Shown here: positions 1 through 5,423 of the stretch, in pieces
Layout: every line of letters starts with the position of its first letter
Position numbering within the stretch: position 1 is the first letter of the stretch
IMG/VR virus record: IMGVR_UViG_3300019776_000015
Coordinates: 1-27,675 of that record
Length of the DNA: 27,675 bases
Source of the DNA: a virus
Strand: one strand, 5' to 3'
Position numbers and translations under genes: made by a program
The notes under the pieces: generated by a model
Told to the model about the DNA's origin: nothing
Database searches by the model: none
The model's input: only the letters and a program-made list of their open reading frames with translations

Positions 1-21
1 CGAGCAAGAGGTGAAGCATGA
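1..21 (+). CDS. Possible 3' end of an upstream gene (partial)
   Basis: Frame 1 is open from the window edge and ends at TGA 19-21, overlapping the ATG of the exonuclease gene as ATGA. Such overlaps are common in this genome (for example 3723-3726 and 6818-6821), so these bases may be the end of the preceding recombination gene. Only six codons are visible, and the reading frame cannot be confirmed; another frame is also open here. Confidence 0.25.
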   Translation, partial: RARGEA

Positions 22-653
22 CAGACACAATATTTGACCCACGCACAGTAGAACAAGGCACAGACCTGTGGAAGCAGATTCGCCTTGGTCATGTTACTGC
101 CAGCAACATTGCTGAGGTAATGAGCAAAGGAAAAGGCAACGCAGAGGCTATTGGGCGTTACAAATACAAGGTCAAACTTGTTGCTGAACGCTTAACAGGC
201 GTAGGCGCTGAATCTTTTAGCAACGCTGCTATGGAATGGGGCGTAGAACAGGAACAGTTTGCTGCTATTGAATACGAAGCCGCCAAGGGCGTATTTGTGG
301 ACAAGACAGGGTTTTGGCCTTGTGAGGATGTAAAGTGGCTTGGCGTATCGCCTGACCGCTTAGTGGGTGCTGATGGCCTTGTGGAAATCAAATGTCCCAA
401 CACAACCACGCACTTGCAATACTTGTTCGATAACAAAGTGCCAACTGAGTATTACAAGCAAATCCAATGTCAATTATGGGTAACGGGCCGCAAATGGTGC
501 GATTTCGTTTCCTATGACCCAAGACTGCCAAAGCGCAATCAATTGCTGATTGTGCGAGCAGAACGTGATGAGGAACTCATTGCGGAAATGAAGGCCGAAG
601 TCGAGAAATTCTTGGCAGAGGTCGAATCTCTAATCACTAAACTGGAAAGTTAA
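18..653 (+). CDS. YqaJ / lambda exonuclease-like recombination nuclease
   Basis: A 211-residue protein resembling the YqaJ/lambda Red-alpha exonuclease family, which degrades one strand of DNA ends to make 3' single-stranded tails for phage recombination. The family hallmarks are visible: an acidic region WGVEQE at residues 74-79, GVSPD ending at Asp113, the catalytic EIK triad Glu123-Ile-Lys125 followed by CP, and the YYKQIQCQL helix at 146-153. The C-terminus (about 182-211) is charged and helical. The ATG is preceded by the Shine-Dalgarno-like AAGAGGTGAAG. It sits two genes before an SSB, which fits a recombination/replication operon; the usual annealing partner is not visible and may lie upstream. 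Family assignment is secure; whether it acts in recombination or end processing is inferred. Confidence 0.9.
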   Translation: MTDTIFDPRTVEQGTDLWKQIRLGHVTASNIAEVMSKGKGNAEAIGRYKYKVKLVAERLTGVGAESFSNAAMEWGVEQEQFAAIEYEAAKGVFVDKTGFWPCEDVKWLGVSPDRLVGADGLVEIKCPNTTTHLQYLFDNKVPTEYYKQIQCQLWVTGRKWCDFVSYDPRLPKRNQLLIVRAERDEELIAEMKAEVEKFLAEVESLITKLES

Positions 654-655
654 TC

Positions 656-940
656 ATGGAAGAAAACCCAATCAAAGAAAGCATCAATTATTTAATCAAT
701 GCTGGATGGAGCAAAGAAGAAGCGAAAAATTTAATCAAGGCTCTTTATCACGAAGACGCAAAAACGCTTTGGGATTTTGCACCTGAATGGATTGAATTAG
801 TGGCAGATGCAAAAAAGAATCTTGCAATGTATGACTTGGTGGCAAAAGGCATAGTTAATGTTACAAAACATGACAACGCTTGGTTTTACCAGTTGAACGA
901 TGAAGGTCTTAAGGTTGGTCAACAGATGTTTGGAGAATAA
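656..940 (+). CDS. Small hypothetical protein in the recombination operon
   Basis: A 94-residue mostly helical, charged protein that I do not recognise. It starts two bases after the stop of the exonuclease gene and ends three bases before the SSB start, so it is almost certainly co-transcribed and perhaps coupled with them. The N-terminal part, with AGWSKEEAKNLIKAL at about 17-31, looks like a short helical hairpin. The C-terminal part ends with YQLNDEGLKVGQQ, which resembles the end of a winged-helix fold, but this is too weak to name a function. There is no signal peptide or membrane segment. Context suggests an accessory role in DNA metabolism, as inference only. Confidence 0.75.
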   Translation: MEENPIKESINYLINAGWSKEEAKNLIKALYHEDAKTLWDFAPEWIELVADAKKNLAMYDLVAKGIVNVTKHDNAWFYQLNDEGLKVGQQMFGE

Positions 941-943
941 ATC

Positions 944-1348
944 ATGTCAGTAAACAAGTTCATTGGAATCGGCAATTTAGGGCGCGACCCTGAAATGCGT
1001 TTCATGCCAAACGGCAATGCGGTGTGCAATTTCAGCATCGCCATATCTGAAAAGTACAAAGACAAAGCAAGCGGGGATTGGAAAGAAATCACGGAATGGG
1101 TCAACATCGTGATGTTTGGCAAGTTGGCTGAAATCGCTGGCGAATACCTGAAAAAAGGCTCCAAGGTCTATGTGGAAGGCAAGTTAAAGACCGAAAAATA
1201 CACCGACAAACAAGGTGTGGAAAAGTTTTCGACTAAAGTTGTGGCTGAAAAGATGGATATGCTGAGTACGCGCACAGAAGGCGCAGCACCAGCCAAAGCA
1301 GCGCCACCAGAGCCTGAACCGTTCAACGAAGATGAAATCCCGTTCTGA
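944..1348 (+). CDS. ssb: Single-stranded DNA-binding protein
   Basis: A 134-residue bacterial-type SSB. The OB fold covers about residues 1-108 and begins with [17 protein letters not shown], a standard SSB opening, followed by [25 protein letters not shown] and [11 protein letters not shown] short Ala/Pro/Glu-rich linker (about 112-126) leads to the acidic tail NEDEIPF, ending in the Pro-Phe typical of tails that recruit partner proteins. SSB coats the single strands produced in recombination and replication, matching the exonuclease two genes upstream. It is the last gene before a strong terminator, so it closes this operon. The short linker is usual for phage SSBs. Confidence 0.97.
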   Translation: MSVNKFIGIGNLGRDPEMRFMPNGNAVCNFSIAISEKYKDKASGDWKEITEWVNIVMFGKLAEIAGEYLKKGSKVYVEGKLKTEKYTDKQGVEKFSTKVVAEKMDMLSTRTEGAAPAKAAPPEPEPFNEDEIPF

Positions 1349-1367
1349 GTTCCTTTGCAGGAGCCTT

Positions 1368-1393
1368 AGCCCCCCTAATCGGGGGCTTTTTTT
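1368..1393 (+). terminator. Intrinsic terminator after ssb
   Basis: A 7-bp GC-rich stem, AGCCCCC (1368-1374) paired with GGGGGCT (1381-1387), with a six-base loop CTAATC and a run of seven T residues at 1387-1393. It lies 20 bases after the ssb stop and separates the recombination genes from the block beginning at 1484. Confidence 0.92.
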
Positions 1394-1406
1394 GTTGTAT
1401 TTATGC

Positions 1407-1430
1407 AAAAGACTATGTGCAACGTCTTTT
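1407..1430. promoter_or_regulatory. Inverted repeat upstream of the TATAAT promoter (operator candidate)
   Basis: AAAAGAC (1407-1413) and GTCTTTT (1424-1430) form a perfect 7-bp inverted repeat separated by ten bases. It covers the position where a -35 element would sit for the TATAAT at 1440-1445, and no good TTGACA match is present there. The geometry suits a dimeric activator or repressor, but a chance repeat or a low-GC hairpin cannot be excluded. Confidence 0.4.
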
Positions 1431-1445
1431 TAATGTGGCTATAAT
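1417..1445 (+). promoter_or_regulatory. Putative promoter of the block starting at 1484
   Basis: A perfect -10 hexamer TATAAT lies at 1440-1445, just after a strong terminator and 38 bases before the next gene. At 17-bp spacing the -35 position reads GTGCAA, a poor match. A predicted start near 1452 would begin transcription right before the hairpin at 1453-1468. The position and the consensus -10 support a promoter; the weak -35 suggests activator dependence, which is inference. Confidence 0.55.
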
Positions 1446-1452
1446 ACATACC

Positions 1453-1468
1453 AGAGCAATAACGCTCT
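1453..1468 (+). promoter_or_regulatory. Hairpin at the predicted 5' end of the mRNA
   Basis: AGAGC (1453-1457) pairs with GCTCT (1464-1468) around the loop AATAAC. It would begin about one base after the predicted transcription start and end just before the AAAGGA ribosome site at 1471-1476. A 5'-terminal hairpin can protect mRNA from decay; it could also be part of an operator. Confidence 0.4.
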
Positions 1469-1483
1469 ATAAAGGAATTAATC

Positions 1484-1651
1484 ATGAAAAAAGCATTTGA
1501 AATCTTGGGCCAGATCACACTGGCAGTTGTCATTGGTTCTTTGTTGGCTGTTCTGTTCATTGAGTGGATGGCTGGATGCGGTGAATCCTATGTAGATTCC
1601 AAGGGCATCACACACGCAAACGAGTGCATCTTGGTGCAACACCACAAGTAA
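1484..1651 (+). CDS. Small single-span membrane protein or lipoprotein, 55 aa
   Basis: A 55-residue ORF with a Shine-Dalgarno AAAGGA (1471-1476) eight bases before the ATG. It has an MKK start, a hydrophobic segment at about residues 8-26 (ILGQITLAVVIGSLLAVLF), then EWMAGCGES, and a short polar tail containing a second cysteine at 48. It may be anchored by one membrane helix with the C-terminus outside. Met-Ala-Gly-Cys32 also resembles a degenerate lipobox, though Met at -3 and Glu within the preceding segment are unfavourable. It is the first gene behind its own promoter candidate and outside the structural operon. Small phage membrane proteins and lipoproteins include lysis and superinfection-exclusion factors, but nothing here identifies which, if either. 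I do not recognise a family. Confidence 0.65.
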   Translation: MKKAFEILGQITLAVVIGSLLAVLFIEWMAGCGESYVDSKGITHANECILVQHHK

Positions 1652-1669
1652 TAGTTCTGCTACTATTAG

Positions 1670-1687
1670 CCCCATCAATCAATGGGG
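1670..1687 (+). promoter_or_regulatory. Hairpin sequestering the ribosome site of the next gene
   Basis: CCCCAT (1670-1675) and ATGGGG (1682-1687) form a perfect 6-bp stem with the loop CAATCA. The 3' arm is the G-rich Shine-Dalgarno of the gene at 1693, so folding would hide it. It also resembles this genome's terminators (AGCCCC before, GTCTT after) but lacks a proper T run. A translational control or weak attenuator role is possible. Confidence 0.4.
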
Positions 1688-1692
1688 GTCTT

Positions 1693-1956
1693 ATGGCAAA
1701 CGCCGCAATTCGTGTTCGTGATGTATTTAGAGCCGCACAACAACCACTGACACTGGCAGACGTAAACAACGCGCTGCCTGATTTAAAAGCAAGCCAAATA
1801 TCTATGGCGCTTTGCTATTTCCGTAAGCAACGGTACGTTACCCGTGAGCAAGTAAAGAATGAAAAGAACAAAGGCCGCAAACAAGTGTGGCTTTATACGT
1901 TCCATGACGTTAAACTACCTAAAGATCACGTTAGTGATGAAGTTACAAAGGTGTAA
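1693..1956 (+). CDS. Winged-helix-like small protein, possible DNA-binding regulator
   Basis: An 87-residue basic protein. The frame is open further upstream, but the ATG at 1693 is preferred because it follows a GGGGG ribosome site and the extra residues upstream overlap the previous gene. The pattern, a helix at about 6-14, PLTLADVNNALPDLKASQIS at 17-36 (helix-turn-helix-like), MALCYFRKQRYVTREQV at 37-53, a basic loop NEKNKGRKQVW and a final strand LYTF, resembles a winged-helix fold with a basic wing. Its place just behind a regulated-looking promoter and before the late genes would suit a transcription regulator of the late block, but that is inference; many phages carry such small winged-helix proteins of unknown role. 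Confidence 0.75.
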   Translation: MANAAIRVRDVFRAAQQPLTLADVNNALPDLKASQISMALCYFRKQRYVTREQVKNEKNKGRKQVWLYTFHDVKLPKDHVSDEVTKV

Positions 1957-1958
1957 CC

Positions 1959-2180
1959 ATGAGTGATGGTGGCAAAGGCAGCGCACAGCGCCCAACAGAT
2001 CACGATGCTTACGCCAATAACTTTGAGCGTATCTTTAGAAAGAAGCAAGATGCCAGTAGTAAAGAAACCAGACGGATGGTATTGGGGCAGCAAGGGGCCG
2101 TTCCAGACCAAACAGAAAGCAATCCAAGTGGGGCAAGCAGCACACGCAGCGGGATTCAAGGGGGAAGCCATGACCAGTGA
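1959..2180 (+). CDS. Small 'GGKGS' phage protein with an overlapping tail
   Basis: A 73-residue ORF beginning MSDGGKGSAQRPTDHDAY and continuing ANNFERIFRKK. This opening matches, from memory, a common small phage protein pattern (D-G-G-K-G-S, then Arg-Pro, then an aromatic/Asp-rich helix ending in RIF plus basic residues) of unknown function. The start follows the previous stop by two bases. Only the first 31 or so residues look conserved: from about residue 32 the frame overlaps the gene starting at 2050 in a different frame, and its remaining sequence is polar and unremarkable. The C-terminal half may therefore simply be dictated by the overlapping gene, or the two may be linked by frameshifting. 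Confidence 0.6.
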   Translation: MSDGGKGSAQRPTDHDAYANNFERIFRKKQDASSKETRRMVLGQQGAVPDQTESNPSGASSTRSGIQGGSHDQ

Positions 2181-2538
2181 CGAATACACAGTGCAAGCCT
2201 TTGTGCTTTGCCTACTTCATTCAGTAACCAACGCGCACATCCTGCACCTGCAAAGCCGTTCATATTCTGAACACAAGGCGCTTGAGGCGTATTACACAGA
2301 AATTGGTGATCTGGTTGACGATTACGTTGAAGCGTATCAAGGCAAATACGGATTGATTGAAGGTTATGGCCTCCAATATGCAGAACCAGAACCAGCCCTT
2401 GAATACCTGATTGGCCTAAGTCAATACGTTCGTGTTGCCCGTGAACAACTGCCGCAAGACACAGAGTTGCAGAACATCACAGACGAAATTGCACAACTGA
2501 TTGACAGCACGATCTACAAGTTGCGATTCCTCAAGTAA
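2050..2538 (+). CDS. Two-part small phage protein: GWYWGSKGPF module fused to a helical domain
   Basis: A 162-residue protein when started at ATG 2050. Residues 1-40 (MPVVKKPDGWYWGSKGPF, then TKQKAIQVGQAAHAAGFK) resemble a small free-standing phage protein that I recall as common near terminase genes. Residues 41-162 start with Met41 (ATG 2170, behind AAGGGGGAAG) and contain LLHSVTNAHILHLQSRSYSEH and LVDDYVEAYQGKYGLIEG, resembling a helical, ferritin-like phage family of unknown function (I believe DUF5856). The two modules are in one frame without a stop. Starting at 2050 gives the fusion; starting at 2170, which has the better ribosome site, gives the second module alone, and both could be made. 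The frame extends upstream to 1963, but that part overlaps the GGKGS gene and is not preferred. Confidence 0.75.
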   Translation: MPVVKKPDGWYWGSKGPFQTKQKAIQVGQAAHAAGFKGEAMTSDEYTVQAFVLCLLHSVTNAHILHLQSRSYSEHKALEAYYTEIGDLVDDYVEAYQGKYGLIEGYGLQYAEPEPALEYLIGLSQYVRVAREQLPQDTELQNITDEIAQLIDSTIYKLRFLK

Positions 2539-2976
2539 GTGCCATCAGTCCCAAGCGCAACCATCTGTAAAGAGTTAGGTTGTAAAGCCCAACGCTCTAA
2601 GTACAACGGCTACTGCTTAGAGCATGGTGGCAGGGACACATACGATCAGAAGCATAATAGAAGTAGAGTAGACAGCAACGCGCTATACAAGACAGCGCAA
2701 TGGTTAGCATTAAGACAGATACAGTTAAGCAAGCATCCACTATGTGCAGGATGCAACGCAAATAATATTGTGACAAGTGCCACAGTTGTTGACCACATAT
2801 TCCCTTGGCGACAGATAGGCAAAGAAGCCTTCTTCATAAATAAGTTTCAATCCCTCTGCTACGCACATCACGCAGAGAAGACGCAACTAGAACAGAAGGG
2901 CGTATACAGGCGCTACGGCCCACCAGTGGTCGACCTATGCAAATTAGATTACATGAGCCTTGTAGGGCCATCCTAG
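2539..2976 (+). CDS. HNH endonuclease (terminase-associated)
   Basis: A 145-residue HNH nuclease of the type found beside terminase genes, for example HK97 gp74, where it helps the terminase cut packaging sites. It starts with GTG immediately after the previous TAA, so translational coupling is likely. An N-terminal zinc-binding pattern C10/C15/C26/H29 precedes the nuclease core: CxxC at 69-72, the HNH triad in VVDHIFP (Asp85-His86), FQSLC at 103-107 and CYAHH with Cys107 and His110. The basic C-terminal tail follows. Placement directly upstream of terS supports a packaging role, which is established for several relatives; the alternative is a mobile HNH gene, less likely given its terminase-proximal position. 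Confidence 0.9.
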   Translation: MPSVPSATICKELGCKAQRSKYNGYCLEHGGRDTYDQKHNRSRVDSNALYKTAQWLALRQIQLSKHPLCAGCNANNIVTSATVVDHIFPWRQIGKEAFFINKFQSLCYAHHAEKTQLEQKGVYRRYGPPVVDLCKLDYMSLVGPS

Positions 2977-3104
2977 GGCTTGGCAGGGGGGTGGGGGCCT
3001 ATGCTTTGAAACTTAAAAAATTGGTCCAAAATAAAGAGCAACGCCGACCCCCAAATTCCCACAAAGTAATTTGGACTTTGGGGGGTTTGTCATACAATGC
3101 GCCC
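2977..3104. other. G-rich intergenic region between HNH and terS
   Basis: These 128 bases hold no supported gene; the open frame from 2937 is not used, because its first 56 residues are low quality and overlap the HNH gene. The segment has a G-rich tract (2980-2998), a palindromic core CCTAGG near 2972-2977, the inverted repeat and promoter at 3051-3098, and short A-rich stretches. In phages with HNH-terS-terL order, the cohesive-end site often lies around here. That is only a positional argument; no cos sequence can be recognised by eye. Confidence 0.35.
3051..3098 (+). promoter_or_regulatory. Promoter of the terminase genes with an overlapping inverted repeat
   Basis: TTGGAC (3071-3076) and TACAAT (3093-3098) lie 16 bp apart, a good sigma70-like promoter. 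The expected start, seven bases after the -10, is 3105, the A of the small-terminase ATG, so the transcript would be leaderless. No suitable Shine-Dalgarno exists: the nearest G run is about 18-20 bases away. A perfect inverted repeat CCAAATT (3051-3057) / AATTTGG (3068-3074), spaced ten bases, overlaps the -35 and could bind a regulator. Confidence 0.6.
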
Positions 3105-3578
3105 ATGAGCAACAAAAAAGCCCCCGAATTGCATCTGGTCGATGGCACTACCCCACGCAAGGGAATGCCTGCGGTCTTGCCTGACAAAATTAAAAAGCGC
3201 ATTCCTGCTGCCGAGTGGATGAACAATCCAGCCGCATGGGACAAAGCAAAATTTATTGAGGAAACCGCAGACTTTTTGTATGAGGTCTATGGGATTGGCA
3301 ACGACCAAGACAAGCACACGCTTTCAATGTTGGCTGACCACATCGAAACCTATATCTTGTGTACCGAAGGTATTGCGCGTGAAGGCTTGGTTGTAGATTT
3401 CAATGATGGAAAAACAACTGGCCCTAATCCGTTTTTGACAATCCGCAATAAAACTATGACACTAATAATTCAAATGATGAATGAATTAGGTTTGACACCA
3501 CGCAGCCGTTTATCTGCTGGTAAAAAAGAAGATGATTCGCCTGTTGCCCAATTTCTTAAAGGCCCATTGGCACGATAA
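3105..3578 (+). CDS. terS: Terminase small subunit (P27-like)
   Basis: A 157-residue protein resembling the P27 family of small terminase subunits, which bind the packaging site and recruit the large subunit. The N-terminus LVDGTTPRKGMPAVLPDKI is the typical proline-rich start, followed by AAEWMNNPAAWDKAKFIEET, a helical core with NKTMTLIIQMMNELGLTPRS (the usual C-terminal signature) and a short tail. The start at 3105 is chosen because the first 56 upstream residues are not family-like and because the promoter places +1 there. The tail DDSPVAQFLKGPLAR is also family-like. It precedes terL with one small gene between. Translation is probably leaderless. Confidence 0.88.
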   Translation: MSNKKAPELHLVDGTTPRKGMPAVLPDKIKKRIPAAEWMNNPAAWDKAKFIEETADFLYEVYGIGNDQDKHTLSMLADHIETYILCTEGIAREGLVVDFNDGKTTGPNPFLTIRNKTMTLIIQMMNELGLTPRSRLSAGKKEDDSPVAQFLKGPLAR

Positions 3579-3582
3579 AAAT

Positions 3583-3726
3583 ATGACAAAACAAGCCTGT
3601 TTTACAGTTGCTGTTAGAGCGCATGAATTGCACATGAAAAAATTTATACACACTCCAATTAAGGGTGAATTAAAAACTTTTGAAGAAATTTCTTGGTATT
3701 TCCTTTTCTTGTGGGCTGCACAATGA
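3583..3726 (+). CDS. Small hypothetical protein, 47 aa, between terS and terL
   Basis: A 47-residue ORF starting five bases after the terS stop and overlapping the terL start by four bases (ATGA at 3723-3726), the arrangement of a coupled gene. It is lysine/histidine-rich in the first half (MKKFIHTPIKGEL at about 18-30) and ends in an aromatic-rich helix SWYFLFLWAAQ. There is no clear ribosome site, so it may depend on translation of terS. I do not recognise a family. The gap otherwise has no explanation, and the neat overlap supports it being real. Its A/T content is higher than in the flanking genes. Confidence 0.55.
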   Translation: MTKQACFTVAVRAHELHMKKFIHTPIKGELKTFEEISWYFLFLWAAQ

Positions 3727-5393
3727 ATTGGCAAGATGGTGTCACATACGCCCATGCGGTAGCAAAGGGTGAAGTTAATGTTTGCAACAACGTCAAATTG
3801 GCGTGTCAGCGTTTTATTAACCAACTAGAAAACAAGGAATGGGGATACGTTTTTGACGAACGATTCCCTGACCACGTTTTGCAATTTGCTGCAACTCTAA
3901 AACATACCAAAGGTCCACAAGCAGGTGAACCCGTTGTATTGGAGCCATTCCAAATTCTTTTGATTTGCGCCGTTTACGGATTCCGCAGCAAAAAGGATTT
4001 AGAAAAACGCATGGTCACGGATGTGATCTTGTTTATTCCGCGCAAGGCTGGTAAGTCAACGCTTACATCTGTAGTTGCGTTGTATGAATTATTATTTGGC
4101 GAATCTGGCCCGGAAGTATTTACGCTGGCGACCAACCGAGAACAGGCAACCATTGTTTTTGATTCTGCCAAAGGCTTTGTGGAAAGTATGCCAGCAGAAT
4201 TGGCAAACCTATTTAATCCAAGCAAATACACCATTGGCAAACGTGGCGACAGCCAAAGTATGTTTAAGGCTTTGAGCCGCGACACTAAAAAGACGGGTGA
4301 CGGCAAAAACCCATCCTGCGTAATCATTGACGAAGCAGCGCAAATTGTGGAGCGTAATGCAATTGAGGTTTTGCATTCAGGTATGGTTGCGCGTAAGAAT
4401 CCTTTAAGGTTCTACATTACCACGGCATCTTTTACTAAAGACACCAAGTTCTACGAAGATTTGTCGATGTACGAATCAATGTTGCATGGCGAGGCTACGG
4501 ACAATCCACGCTGGTTTGGCCTTATGTACGGGCTTGATTTGGGCGACGATTGGCGTGAACCTAGTGTGTGGGCCAAAGCAAACCCAATGCATGGAATCAG
4601 CGTTTTTGAAGATGCTATTGCCCAACGCGCAGAGGAAGCCAAACACAAACCAGCAGCGCTTAATGAATTCCTGTGTAAAACGCTTAATGTTTGGGTTTCT
4701 GCCAACGCAGCATGGCTAGACAGGGCGCATTGGGATGACCCTGCTTGTATTGCACAGCCGCGCACCGAAGAACCAGAAGCCGTGTTTATTGGTTTTGACT
4801 TGGCAGCAACGCGAGACTTGAATGCCGTGTGTACGCTCAAGCGTTATGGCGAATTGGACTATGAGGCCGAATGGCAATTCTTTTTGCCAGAAGACAGCCT
4901 GTCATTTATTCCCAAACATTACTTGGACATTTTCCAAGTGGCTATTGCAAGCGGCATCCTTAAATTGACCGAAGGCAACGTAATGGATGACCGCGAGATT
5001 AGCGACTACATCATTAACCAGCAATGCCAAAAATATCACGTTAAAGAGGTGGGCTACGATGCCTACAACGCTGCATCCTTGGTGGCCCGTCTACACGATG
5101 CCGGTTTGCCAGTTAAAAAGGTAGGGCAGGGCATGGCAGTATTGAATAACCCAAGCAAATACGTCGAAAAGTTGATCTTGAATAAACAAATCAAGCACGA
5201 TGGCAATCCGTTTGTTGGTTGGCAACTAGGCAACTGTGAATGCTATACCGATGTGAATGGAAACATCAAAGTTCGCAAAAACGAAGCCGATAAAGCAGCA
5301 AAAGTTGACGGTATTATTGCTATGATTATTGCGGCCCACTGCTCTTTGGACAATCCATTCGTTTCAAATAGTTTTGGATTCCGTTCGTTTTAG
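3723..5393 (+). CDS. terL: Terminase large subunit
   Basis: A 556-residue Terminase_1-type motor that cuts concatemeric DNA and translocates it into the prohead through the portal. The ATPase half has the adenine-binding Q near 77 (LEPFQ), Walker A PRKAGKS at 106-112, Walker B CVIIDEA with Asp203-Glu204, and the coupling motif YITTAS at 231-236. The nuclease half has GFDLAATRDLNAV with Asp359, GYDAY with Asp446 and KVDGIIA with Asp529, the expected three acidic metal ligands. The start at 3723 is chosen because it overlaps the stop of the preceding gene; the frame is open for ten more codons upstream. All catalytic residues appear intact, and the length is normal for the family. Confidence 0.96.
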   Translation: MNWQDGVTYAHAVAKGEVNVCNNVKLACQRFINQLENKEWGYVFDERFPDHVLQFAATLKHTKGPQAGEPVVLEPFQILLICAVYGFRSKKDLEKRMVTDVILFIPRKAGKSTLTSVVALYELLFGESGPEVFTLATNREQATIVFDSAKGFVESMPAELANLFNPSKYTIGKRGDSQSMFKALSRDTKKTGDGKNPSCVIIDEAAQIVERNAIEVLHSGMVARKNPLRFYITTASFTKDTKFYEDLSMYESMLHGEATDNPRWFGLMYGLDLGDDWREPSVWAKANPMHGISVFEDAIAQRAEEAKHKPAALNEFLCKTLNVWVSANAAWLDRAHWDDPACIAQPRTEEPEAVFIGFDLAATRDLNAVCTLKRYGELDYEAEWQFFLPEDSLSFIPKHYLDIFQVAIASGILKLTEGNVMDDREISDYIINQQCQKYHVKEVGYDAYNAASLVARLHDAGLPVKKVGQGMAVLNNPSKYVEKLILNKQIKHDGNPFVGWQLGNCECYTDVNGNIKVRKNEADKAAKVDGIIAMIIAAHCSLDNPFVSNSFGFRSF

Positions 5394-5401
5394 TGTAATA
5401 T
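5374..5401 (+). promoter_or_regulatory. Weak promoter candidate before the portal gene
   Basis: TTGGAT (5374-5379) and TAATAT (5396-5401) are 16 bp apart at the end of terL, 22 bases before the portal ATG. The match is moderate and could be chance in AT-rich sequence. It would allow head genes to be transcribed independently of the terminase promoter. Confidence 0.25.
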
Positions 5402-5423
5402 CGCTAAAAAATGGGGGTGAATC

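Noticed and set aside
1478-1678. Minus-strand 66-residue frame over the 55-residue gene
   Set aside because: Direction opposite to all genes and no ribosome site; the plus frame has a ribosome site and promoter.
2937-3104. Upstream extension of the small-terminase frame to 2937
   Set aside because: The extra residues lack family similarity, overlap the HNH gene and cross the promoter; the start at 3105 fits both promoter and family length.
3693-3722. Ten extra N-terminal codons of terL
   Set aside because: They overlap the 47-residue gene; the ATG at 3723 gives the ATGA overlap and better family start.
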